From Parachlorella kessleri (taxonomy: Eukaryota > Chlorophyta > Trebouxiophyceae > Chlorellales > Chlorellaceae): 64,000 nt of DNA. Made by a program: the position numbers and the translations under genes. The notes below the pieces were generated by a model. It was not told the DNA's origin, made no database searches, and saw only the letters and a program-made list of their open reading frames with translations. This document shows positions 49,932-61,400 of the stretch, in pieces. Every line of letters starts with the position of its first letter. Position 1 is the stretch's first letter. The DNA lies in NCBI GenBank assembly GCA_001598975.1, contig BBXU01000073.1, forward strand, positions 1 through 64,000. Direction: 5' to 3'.

Positions 49932-51243
49932 TGCTGGCTGGGCCGCCGTGGTTGGAGCTGGTCCTCTGCACTGGCAAAACGGTGTCGTTAAACACCACCA
50001 GCTGGGGCATAGAAACATGGCATAGCGGCATATGAACTTGCAAACACAACATCTACATTGCCAGGCTATCTGCTTGATGAGAGCATTCTAGTTTAGTGTT
50101 GGACTGTCACCTGTTTGCAACGTTGCACTGGCCAGAACAAAACGCTGTGCAGTATGTGCCTGGGGGTGTGTATGTTCAGCGTGTATGGGTTGACTGGCGG
50201 CGGGGCGATGGACGGGCTGTCTCGGGGGGCAGGGGGAAGGGCCCCCCTTGGCAGGCTTTTGAACGCAAGCTCGGCTCCCTCATCACAAAGCACTGGCCTG
50301 TAAGTGGTACACCGACTGCTGACACAGATCAAGAAACACAGGCGTGCCACTGTAGAACTGCACCTTTTCAGGCAACTTGCTTTATCCCTTAAGGAAATTA
50401 AAGGGAAAATCGAAGTCTGAGCAGCTGTGCGCGGCGGGAGCCTCAGCAGTGACTACCTACTAGGCTTTGGAGGCGTCAGGGGTTGCGGCTCTGGAGTATG
50501 CCCGACGGTGTGAGCCATGCCGCCTGGGCTAGGCTGCAAAACTTCAGATGTCTCGAATCTTGTGTGGCAGTGTTTGGAGCACCTGCTTAGCAAGTCAAGC
50601 CATCTACAGACAGTAGTAGCACTGTTCACTGCACCCGCGACCAAGACTGAAAGAAAATTATAATACACTCGCCTGGAAGCATGCAACAAGCAAGTACGGA
50701 GGCAACTTCAAGCTCAAAGCAAACTACGAGGCTTCACAAATGCTCTGGATGAAGTCATTCTCTCAAGCCTGCCGACACAACAGGAGTGCCGAACCCATGA
50801 GGCAACTGTCACAATCCCGAAGAGTTAAACGCTAGCACAAATAGCAGCGCACTAGATCATCACACCGAAGGGTACTCTTGACAGTCCTGTCGCTTGTCTG
50901 CAAGCCTAAGTCAAACAGAAGCCACACCTGGCACAAGGTCATACAAAATGAAACTCGCAGTCAGATCCCTTGCCGAACGAAAGCAGTAGTGTGGTAGCAC
51001 CGCAACGTGCAGTGCTTTATGCTGACGCACAAAAGCTGTCTCCAGCTTCAATCCTTGACAAAAGTACCCTGCTTACAAACAGATATTCCCAACGCTACAG
51101 TAGCACCTCTCCTGCAATGCCTCACAACATGCCCTCTCACAGCGCTCGCCATGCCTGCATCCATTCTTGTTCATACCACTGATGTTGCAGAGGCGCCCTG
51201 ACATTCCAGCAATTCCATGTTGGGTGCACCTCAAGCGTGCACC
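49932..51243. other. Convergent intergenic region
   Basis: 3' flanks of the coiled-coil gene (+) and of kinase A (-). It includes a short AT-rich tract near 50650-50675. I see no exon, repeat-family copy or RNA gene. Confidence 0.5.
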
Positions 51244-51251
51244 TCAAGCGT
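51226..51251. repeat. 13-bp tandem duplication at the kinase A stop codon
   Basis: GCACCTCAAGCGT occurs twice in direct succession. The kinase A stop codon (51246-51244, minus strand) lies in the upstream-strand unit, so the other unit repeats the same TGA just downstream. Confidence 0.9.
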
Positions 51252-54200
51252 CAGCAGCAACAGCCGGCCCATCACCCAGCTGGACTGTACCCAGCTCTTC
51301 TACAATGGCCTCGAAAGTCGGGCGGTTTGCATACACAGGGTCCAAGCACCTCCACATTAGACCCTGCAACAGCCAGGGAGGGTGTGTGTCAGGCTGGGCA
51401 GCGCTGGCAGTCTGGCTGGAGGTCATCTTCAGCACATCAGTAAGACCAATAAATGACACAGACGCCGCTAGCACACAATCACCAATCTGACAACATCCTT
51501 GGGTGATACAGCACTACCTCAGGCCGCTTGCTTAGCCTCTGCTCCTATCCGCCATGAGTCAATGCATGTCCAGTGGCACATCTACATACGCAGACTTCCC
51601 CCTAGCCACCCGCGCACCTCCAGCCAAGCAGGCGCCGCATCCAGCGACGGCAGCTTCCTGCCCGAAGTCACGCCGTGCGCAATCTGTGAGGGGCTCAGGC
51701 CCGCCCACGACCGCCGGCCCGCCCACATCTCCCACAAGATCACCTGTAGCAGCAACATAGGAGTCACGTCAGCACCCATAAAGGTACTTACGACACCACC
51801 ATCGTACTAACCTTCGGCTCCCATGTGCTCACCACCCAACCTGGCTGCCCTGTCCGCTGAGCTAAGCAAGCGGTGGGAACCAATGGCAGATGGAAGGAAG
51901 GACAACCGCCGAACGGGGCTCCTGCTTGTGCGCACGCTGGGCACCCGCACGACACCTGCCGTGTCGCTGACTCACCCCAAAGCTGTAGACATCGGTTGCT
52001 GGTGAGAGCATCCCCTCCGTAAGAAGCTCCGGTGGCTGCAGCAGGCATTGACAAAAAGTTGCTGGTCACATTCTGGGTGGCCTATACCGTATAAGCAGGC
52101 ACCCTCGACATGCTGGCTGACCAACACGCAGCTTGAAGCGCGCAACGCTTTTTCACTAGGCTACAAGGGCCATGCGCCTACAGCTGCTGAGTTATACCAT
52201 CCCAGGCCTACTGTGGACCACTCACTGCCTGTGCCACCGGGGCCGAGCTGGCTGTCAAGAAGGGAGCATAGTTCTGCGCTCGCAGGTTTCCAAGAAGCCT
52301 CCGCCGCCATGAGAAACTCCTGTCTCGGACCCCCAACAAACACAAAAGCCGGCAACAAATTCAATGTATCGACAACGATGACACCGGCTCCAACCGCAAG
52401 GCCCAGTCAAGCCCCACTCACCATGTGGGTGACCGTGCCCAGCGACTTGGTGGTGTGCACACTCTCAGCCCCGCCCACCACAGTAGACATGCCAAAATCC
52501 GCGACCTGCACGCCACGCACTCAGCAGCAACCCAATTTTCAGAGTACACTACTACATGTAGCACCTGCTCAAGCGTATGGCACCGAAGCAAGGCAACGAG
52601 CTGGGGCAGGGAGGTGGCAGTGGCTGACCTCGCTTGCCGCGAGCTGCATGCGGACCACCAGTAGACCTTTGGGGGCGCGGCCATCGAGGGAGGCAAACGC
52701 CCTGTGCCTTGGCAGCTGCCCCTACCACATCCCACCGGCGCCCCTAGGCGTTTCTGTGCACCCCAACCGCCACCAGCAAACCCTCTACAAGGCAAGTCAT
52801 GTCAACTCCCCCACCCAGGTGCAGCCCCACCTGTGAGATCCAGTGCCTGCCGTCCTTGTTGCTGGATGTGAGCAGCACGTTCCTGGCTGTCAGGTCGCCG
52901 TGCAGCACCTTCTTGCCATGGATGAACATCATGGCGGACGCCACCTCACGGGCTGCAGTAAGGGGGAGGGCGGCACGAGTCAACCATGGCATGCGAGTGG
53001 GATGGCGCCGGTTGACACCCGTGACACTTCTTTGCTTTGCCAGTGCCGATCGGGGGCACGAACACAAGGCCACCTTTTCCTGTCGCGGGCTCCTACTGAA
53101 GCCCAGAATCCCGGATAACAGTGCACCAAAAGCACGAAACAGTGCACAATAAGCCAGGCAACAGCTCACATGCAAAGCGCCTCCACTGTGAGCTAGCCAA
53201 GCTGCACTGCCTGCACGCTGCAAGCCAAAGTGGATTTGCAAAAGGGCATCAAATCCCGCCCAAAACCTGCTTGCCTGTGGATAATATCGCCTCGGCCTTG
53301 GGGGAGCCGTCAGCCTCCCGCAGGAGCCCGCGCTCAATGCCATCAATCAGCGTGCCTCTGTTGCAATAGCTTTGCAGCATCCACACCTGCAAGCAAGGTG
53401 GAAATGTGCCTAAGGGTAAGGGGAGCTTGCAAGCCATGCCTTGCCATTGCATTCAAGCAGGCTCAACTAGGGCAGAGAGGGAACCCAGGTTGCCCAGCGA
53501 CAACGCCGCCGGCCGCCGGCGAGCGCCAGCATGAACGCGCTACCAAGCCACGCTGTCAGTGGACTCAGCTCAACTCTGGACACGCACTCAAGCAGAAAAG
53601 CAAGGTGGGTGATGTGCTGTAATCTGCACACACACCCGGGCAGCCTCACACCCGCCAGACGCTCCCCCGCCGCAATTCCCTAAAGGCCATTTGAACTTTT
53701 TTTGTGGCCTCATCTGGCTCTTTAAGACGAGCAGGTGAGACTTACTGAGACAGCCTGGTGACCCGCTGGTGACACACCTGCTGGTGGAGGTGGGTCTTGG
53801 AGGATGGCCGGGTGACCGAGGCCGTGACGTCAGACATTGTGTCATCATCGTAGTCGTCATAGTCGTGCTCTGGCTCCTCCACCTCCACCTGCAAGCCAAA
53901 GTAATATGACACAAGCCAGTTGCAGATGCGTTGTATGTCCTGTACTGCACCCAAGCAGCAACACGGCCTCGCCACGGGCCCCTCACCTCCAGCAGTACCT
54001 AACAAGGCGAAGGCCTCCAAGTTACCAAGTCTTTCACCGAGCGTCAGGCACAGACCAACACACAGAGGCCCCCCCCCCTCGCTCAAACAACTTCGGCGAC
54101 CTCTGCCTGTTGCCTTGAGGCGTCAGACTTGATGCCTTCCCACAGCCAACTCACATCCTCACTGCTGACGGCGTAGTCAAAGGTGGTGACGATGTACGGG

Positions 54201-57200
54201 TGTGCTAGGCTCCTGGAGAGCACCGCCTCGCGGGTAGCCACGCTGACGAGTTCCCCATCAGCTCCCATGGTGACCCCGGTTTGCCCTGGCGCAAACCAGC
54301 AGTCCAGGACCTGCAGACAGCCGCTCCACACAGCCGTACTCAGCAGGGGCGGGGGCAGTAAGGGGCGTGGTGGATGCTGGCTCCACCACCGAGATTCAGG
54401 TTGTCATGCACGCAAAAGCACTCAAGCCCACGAACGTCACTGCCATGGCTTAACCATCTTGCAACAACGATTTGCTCGACGTAGTAACGGCCCCTCTGTT
54501 CCATGTTGCTACCTTGAGAGCCACGTGGCCTCCATGCCACAGTCCGCGATAGCAGCGCCCGTTGGAACCGCTACCAATCAATGTGCCCACAATAACATCC
54601 TCCATCCCCTGCAGCAGCATATCAGCGCACGAGGGCATGAGGAGGCTTGCGGGACCAAGCCTCAATAAAGGGGCAGGCAGCCTGCGACGAAGGGCCCTAG
54701 CCTATCCAGAGCCACAGGCTGCAACACCGCCACGACTGCGGCCGGTGCTGATCTGCTGCTATGGTTGCACCCGCCCGCATGAGCAGCTCGGAGAGGCCAG
54801 GCCATCCACAGTTCACAGGAAGCCCCAGCTGTGTTCACTGCCGACCAAGCGCCAGTTGCTACAGTAACTCCCACAGCGATTCACAACAGAGGCAAGGCCT
54901 ACCTTGGGGCGCATGAGGGCGAAGCTGGGCACAAACATCCCCAGGTCGCGCTGCGGCTTGGCCAAAGCGCCCGCCTCGCGCAGGGCAGCCACCGCCAGCG
55001 GCGCCTCCACCGCGCGCAGGTTCCCAAAGCCCTCGGAGTTGCGGCTGGGTGTGGAGATCCCACCGCTCGAGGGAGATGAGATCGCGTTCCCGCTGCTGCA
55101 GTCGCTGCTCCGGCGGCCGCCACCCACGCGACCTCCTGCTGGGGAGCTGGGCAGGCCTGGCGGCAGTCGCTGCACCACCCCAAAGTAGTAGTGCGTGGGC
55201 CCGGCGCCCTCGCCGGGCTCTCCATCGTCGCCGCCCGCGGCAATATAGCTGGGGATGCCCACGTGCGGCATGTCGTCGCGGAGCTGGTCAGCAGTGCCGG
55301 CGGGCTTGAAGTCAATGTCCAGCCACGCTGGGCGCAACTCGCTGGCGCCCTTGGCGCTCGCGACCGCTGACGGCACCATGACGCGCGCGTGGAAAGTCTT
55401 GCCGCAATCCGCTGCCTCCTGTGCGAGGGACTCGCCGCCGCTCTGCCCCTGCCAGTGGGGCCTCAGCAGGCCGTCTGCGCCCTGCGCTGTGGCTGCCGCT
55501 GCGGCTGGGTCCACGCCGTCGACCTGTAGGGCCCCGAAAACACGCCAGAAGCCGCGGCCGGCGTCGGTGGGGCCGTCCGGGGCGGACAGCATTGCGCCCT
55601 TGGGCAGGCCGGCTGCCTCCTCAAACGCTGGGTTCACGTAGACGATGGGCCAGCCAGGGCGAGAGGTGTCGCAGAGGACGACTGCGTCGCTGAAGGAGTC
55701 CATTGCACGCAGGGCCGCTGTGCGCTGGGCTGTCGTTTCAGCCAGCTCTTTCTGCTGCCAGCGGAGGACCTGCACAGGGAAAGGGGTGCCCGACAGCTGT
55801 CCTCAGCGACAGCCGGTTGGATGGCACCGCTGCCAATCGACCAGGCAAGAGGTGAAGAGCTGTCCTCCGGGCCTGCTTGCAAATGGACTCAGTCCTGGGT
55901 AGAAAGCCCTGAACAGCACCGCTTGCAGCTGCCTTTCCTTTTTCGGGGAGTAGCACTGTGCGCGCTAGTCACGATTGGTCCCTGAGCGCACGCAGGCATC
56001 CATCCCTGCCACCATTCACTGCCGAGGGGTGCGCTACCACCCTCCACCCCACACACTCCCTTGCCGGCTCTCCATTACCGCCATCACTACAACTCATCAC
56101 AAACTTGAAATCTTCAGATCACTCGCAGCCCAGAAGCCGACACCCAGCCAGACCTTTCAGTTTGCTTACCAGCTCCCCACTCCAAGGCTCATATGTACCA
56201 CTTACCCCACCCTGCTGATTAACGCCAAACTAGGAAAATATTATTGCTAATCATCACCCAGGCTGGCTGGCTGGAGGGTACCCTCTTCAGCCTACCCACG
56301 ACGCTCTCAAACTCACCACATCCTTCTCCAGCTCGCGCGTGACCAGCTCCGCAAAGTGCGCCAGCAGGGCGTACTTCTCGGGCGCAAAGCGGTGCGGCTT
56401 GTTGTCCATAAGGAACAGGGCGCCGTAGCGATGCCCGCTGTGGGTGGAAATCTGTGCAAAGCATGCACGGTGGCGCGATGAGGGCCACAGCACACGGCGG
56501 TGCACGGGGCGTCACAGCGCACGCAGCAGCTGCTGCGGTTGTCATACCGGGCACCACAGCATTGTCGGTCCCAGCACGCAGCGGCACAGGGTCGGTCACA
56601 GCACACACAATGCTCACTTGATGGACACATAGCGCACAGGAGCTGTCGTACTGCAGGGCTCACCAATGGCGCCCCAGCATAAAAGCGAACGTGAGGTGGG
56701 TTTACCACACAAAGCGCCTCCTTAAACCTGCACCACCAGGGCATATGTCTCTCTATCATGCTTGAGACCCTAGCACTCGGCACTGTCTGCTCCCACCCCA
56801 AATTTGTGCAACACAACCATTCCACACCAAGCACCGCATCTAGGAGGGGCAGGATGAGACCCACCACCCACCCACGTGTCCAACCCAGCTACTACTCCTT
56901 CACGCAGCCTCCACGTGCCTGAAGTCCTCCAGCGTGTCCTCCACGATCACCATGGTCTCCACGTTGGGCAGAATAACCCAGGAGCAGAAGGCGTCCTGGA
57001 CACGCGGCGCGCCGCAAAACCGGTGGGGAAACCCTCCTGCGGCGCCGCAGGGAAGGGTGAGGGAATGAGCACGCGAAGAAACACATGGATGCAGGCATAT
57101 GGCATAAACAGCATCTCGTAAGAAGTTTCCAGGAAGCGCGCAGGAAGGAAGGCGGACTGAAAGCGACACCTGCTGATGAAGCTGACATGGCCGGCGGGTA

Positions 57201-58071
57201 CTGGCTTACGAACAGCTGACAGCAGCCCTCCACAGACACGGGAGCAGCAGCAGCTGCGCGCTAGCATGCTGTTGAGCAGAAGGGCTCACCGGAGCGAAGA
57301 AGCAGATCTCGCCGGACTCTACCAGGGACACCGCTGCCAGGGCCACGTCAAACACGCTCCTCATAAGGCTGCACACAACAGCCAGACCGCTTGACAGGTG
57401 GCCAACCCACAGCCACCTATACAAGGCTCAACTTGTAGCCACCTATACAAGGCTCAACTTCCATAGCCGTCCAAGCAAAGTCAGTCCTCCAGTTGTGATG
57501 TTGCACACAAGCCGCACGGCCCAAGACTTTCCGGGGACGAGCCTTGTCGCCACCTCCGGTCAGCGCAAGGACACTTAACCCACCAAGCTTGACCAGGGCG
57601 GTGCCGCTACTGCTGTGCCTGCTTGCCTGACTATGTCGGAGAAGCGCTGGTCGGGTAAGGTTCCAAGTGCGCCCAGCTCCCGAACACGCTCTACTCGCTC
57701 GGCCTCGTCATAGCCTTGCATGTACTCTGCCGGGATCAGGAACCTGACCATCGGGCCTGTCAGCGCTGGCAGTTTTACGAGTTGCTCCTCTTGGTGCTGC
57801 TCCTCTTCGTGGAGCTCTCCCAGGTCGCCTTTGTAAAAAGGCGCAGAAAGCCGGTCCTCTACCAGCGCACCCTTGCCCGCTAGGACCACAGCTGAGGCCT
57901 CCAACCCAGGCCGCAGCTGCATGGCACGACCACCAGACAAGAGGGCGTCACGGAGAGGCTGCGTACCCAGCAAGGGACCTTGGCCACCAGGTATAGGAAC
58001 ATCAAGGGGCAGCGCTTCGTCGGCTCACGGATAGCGCTACTCCGCACCTGTTTAGAGCTGACGCAGCCCAT
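51244..58071 (-). CDS. GAF-PAS protein kinase A (TKL-like), N-acylated
   Basis: About 14 exons. The start MGCVSSKQ (58071-58048) is a textbook myristoylation plus palmitoylation signal. A GAF domain follows (DVALAAVSLVESGEICFFAP, FCGAPRVQDAFCSWVILPN, VRFYAGAPL, GHRYGALFLMDNKPHRFAPE). Next come a PAS-like domain (MDSFSDAVVLCDTSRPGWPI) and a disordered linker. The kinase domain has GSGSNGRCYRG, the Lys in HVALK, the catalytic loop HGDLTARNVLL (Gly for the usual Arg), DFGMS, PPELLTEG, DVYSFGVILWEMWAG and RPTFEAIVEEL. An acidic insert (EHDYDDYDDDT) interrupts the N-lobe. The fold is tyrosine-kinase-like, so it is probably a soluble ligand or redox sensor kinase at a membrane. GC donors occur at 57626, 56918 and 53274. 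The join between 57290 and the FCGAP exon does not close in phase, so a micro-exon is missing there. Confidence 0.85.
57411..57462. repeat. 26-bp tandem duplication in a kinase A intron
   Basis: Two direct units of 26 bases starting AGCCACCTATACAAGGCTCA, identical except for the last two bases. They lie in the GC-AG intron of kinase A that runs from 57626 to 57369. Confidence 0.92.
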
Positions 58072-58459
58072 GCTTGCTGCTGTCAAGCTAGTGGTTTGTT
58101 GGCTGCAAGTGCCGACACCCCGCCTTCTGCACTAAGTCTGCATGACCCTTCAGACACGCAACACACTGATCGCAGCAAGGAGTGAGCCTTTAGCTTGAGC
58201 TTCCGCTGATACGACACGAAGCCCAAAATTTTTTGCCCCTCCAGGTGTCCACAGGCCTAGGCCTGTAATGTCCATGGTACAGCACTCCTCCAATCCAGTG
58301 GTACGGCACCTGTGCTCTGAGCTGCGACAGAAGATGCATGATACAGAGTGCCTGGAAGAATAATTGTGATTCACCCTCTTCCAATTCTGATAGCTGCACA
58401 TGAAGTTCAACGACTGTGGTACTGGCTTGTGAGACATGATGCCGTGAGGGGGTGGGGCA
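58072..58459. promoter_or_regulatory. Divergent promoter of the kinase pair, with 16-bp palindrome
   Basis: 388 bases separate the start codons of the two paralogous kinases. At 58251-58266, close to the middle, lies the perfect palindrome ACAGGCCTAGGCCTGT. A dimeric regulator bound there could act on both genes; this is inference from position. Confidence 0.55.
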
Positions 58460-61400
58460 ATGGGCAACTGCTGCGGCAAGGTAGGGAAGTGACACGCCGT
58501 TGAATGCATGCAGTGAAATTTGATCATCTTGAGTATGTGTGCTGCTTTGTGCAGGACTTGCCAACGGCCCAAGCAGACCCGGTGCCCGCAGCAGTATCCA
58601 GCCCAGGAGCAGCAGCAAGAGCAGGAGCAATAGCAGGAGCGCAAGCAGAAGCAGCCAGTTCCACAGCAACAACCGCCCCTAGCCAGCTGCCAGCAGCGAG
58701 CCAGCCAGTGGCCAAGCCGCAGCCTGCAGAGCAGCCTGCAGAGCCGCCTGCACAGCAGCCTGCGCAGCAGGTGGATACTGCAGGACTCCTGTCGCTGCTC
58801 TCTACTGGGGCGAGAAAGACGCCGCCAGGGCACTTCCGGCGGAGCTTGCTGCAGCTGGGGGTGTCTGCAGAGAGCGGTTCCCAGCCGCGCTTTGACAATA
58901 CTGTGAAGTAAGCGGAAGTAGGCGAAGTGTTTATGGCTGCAATAAGCTGGAATGCCATTGTATCCACGAGGTAACTTGTGGATTGGTGTGAGGCTAGCTG
59001 CTTCAAGGGCTCTTGGGTTTTTTCGCTGAGGCCACCGTATCGCAGGCTCTGAGCGGGGGCAAACAGAGCCTGCCTCGCCGCCTGCTGCTCTGCTGTGCAG
59101 CCTGCTGACGAGTATCTACCAGGTGACGCATGCCGCTGTGGCGATGGTGGATGGTGACCAGGTCAGCCTGCGTGCCAAGGTGCCGGCTGACCTCCCCGAC
59201 GTGGTGACCCAGAAGGGGACCTTCATTGACTACCTCTTCCGCCACTACACCGAGGGCATGCTGGTGGTGGCTGATGCCCTTGCCGACCCCCGGTAGGCGT
59301 GCCTGCTGCTTGTAGACGGGCGCTGGGGGAGGCCCAACCCTTGCACAAAGTGAAGGGTTGCATACATACTAGCGGATCATGAGTCAGTGTGTACACTGGG
59401 GCTTGACAGCCCTCCAAGCTGCCTTGTCAGGTCCAGCCTACCTTCTGAGCTGCAGTTCCCTGCTGCCTTGGAGGCCCAGGTACCAGTATAGGTGGCAGGT
59501 AGTGCGAACAGGGAGTGAGAGCTGGACTGTACTACCAGGACTGGATGCAGAGTGCGGTACCAGGTATTGGTCAGACCAGGCCTGCGTGCTGCCGGTTCTT
59601 GGGGTTGTGGCGTGCCTCACGCCGCGAGCCTGCGCCGGTGTCGTTAGTGTGCAACGGGGCCGGACTGGCTGCAGGTTCAAGGACAACTGGACTGTGAGGG
59701 GGTCACTGTCTGTCCGCTTCTACGCAGGCGCGCCCCTGGTGAGTGGTGGGTGTAGGGGTGGGCTGCTAGCCTGGCCTAGGGGTACTCGAGTCTGGGAGGT
59801 GAGGTAGCAGGCTAGAGCCCAGCTCGGGTTGCAGCGGCGGCTGCCCCACTCTGCAGGCAGGCCTTTTTACTTGCCGGCTGGTAGCCCGGTCAGGGGTGCT
59901 AAGGCTGTGATGGAAGGTGCTGGATGCAAAAGCATGCTTTAAAAGCCTGCGTGAGTGTGTGATACCCAGTGGGCCTCGCCCCGAGATAAGATGGGGGCAC
60001 GGAAGGCCCTCTGTTCCTGAACTCGAGGGGTGCGAGGCGGTTGCAAGCCCCCACCTCTCACACTGTTGGCAAGGGCCTCAGAAAGTGGGCCCACAACATG
60101 CCCCGTGTGTTCAGTGAGGGGACATATCTTGGTGACTGCCTCCCTGCTGTACCGCCCCGCAAGCGTGCAGGTCAGCTCCGACGGCAAGCACTGCTACGGC
60201 GCGCTGTTTATCGCGGACAACAAGCCGCGCAAGTTCCAGGCGCAGCAGCTGGCGGTGCTGGCCAGCTTTGCAGATGGGATTGTGCGAGAGCTGGAGAGGG
60301 ATGAGGTATGGAGGGAGCAAGCACTGCCGCTGTGCCGGCTGTCAATGTAGGCCAGCTTGAGCAACAGCGCAAGTGGGCAGGTGTACCCAGGGGTCGCTCA
60401 GCGTGCCTTATTTGCACAAAGTACGGCTCTGGAATCTGTTCTAGTGCCCAAGCTCTCCTGTGGTTGGGAGGCAGAGCAAGAGGGGGCGGCTGGGTTGAAG
60501 CACATACTGCTGGTAAGGGCTCCGTGATGCCCTGGTCAGCGAGCATGCTATGTATATGGAGCATGGAGGTCCGCACCTGCCCCTCCCTCGCCCGCAGGTG
60601 CTGCGGCAGCAGCAGGACAAGCTGCGCCGCGAGAAGCGCAAGCACCGGCGCCTGGTGCAGGCCCTGCAGCAGTCCAGCGAGGGCGTGTGCCTGGTGGACT
60701 GCAGCCAGGCCTGGTGGCCCATCCTGTACGCAAACGACACCTGGGTCGCGCGCACAGGCATTCCCGTGGGGCCCCCGCTGGAGGAACAGGGCTTCTGGGG
60801 GCTGTTCGTGGTGCAGACGTTTGGGCTGCCGGTGGACACGCCCATCGGTCGGGAGGGCGCGGCGCCTGGTTGGTCAGCCGGGTCCAGAGCAGGAGGGGGA
60901 GGGGAGCAGCGGCGGGCCGCCATTGCGGCCGCTGTAGGCGTGGAGTCGGGCTCGCCCATTGGCAGCCTAGAGGCAGAGAGGGCGGCCCGGGAGGCGGTCT
61001 CGGAGGGTGCGCCCTTCAACCTGGTGGTGACGAGCGCGAGTGGCGAGGCGTCGCCAGCAAGCACGCTGCTTCCCACCGCGATGGCGCCGCAGGTGGCCGG
61101 CGGGCCTGGCAGCGGCCCGCAGCTCCTGCGCTTTCGGCTGCGGCCGTCGGACATGGCGCACCCCCAGGGCCCGGGCATCCCGGGGCTGGTGCGCATGGAG
61201 TCCGACAGCGAGGCGGGGGCCAGCTCCGCCGCTGGAGGTGCGGACAGGTTGCAGCAGCCGTCGCGGCAGGCGTCGGCAGCGCTGTCTCTGTCGTCGCAGC
61301 CGCAGTCGCCGGCGCCGCCACCCCAGCCGTCACAGCAGCAGCAGCAGCAGCAGCCTACCTCGCCATTCAGGGCACTGCAGCCACCATCAAAGTCGCCTAG

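Noticed and set aside
60441..61196. 251-codon minus-strand frame
   Set aside because: Antisense of the PAS/linker exon of kinase B; no splice or homology support.
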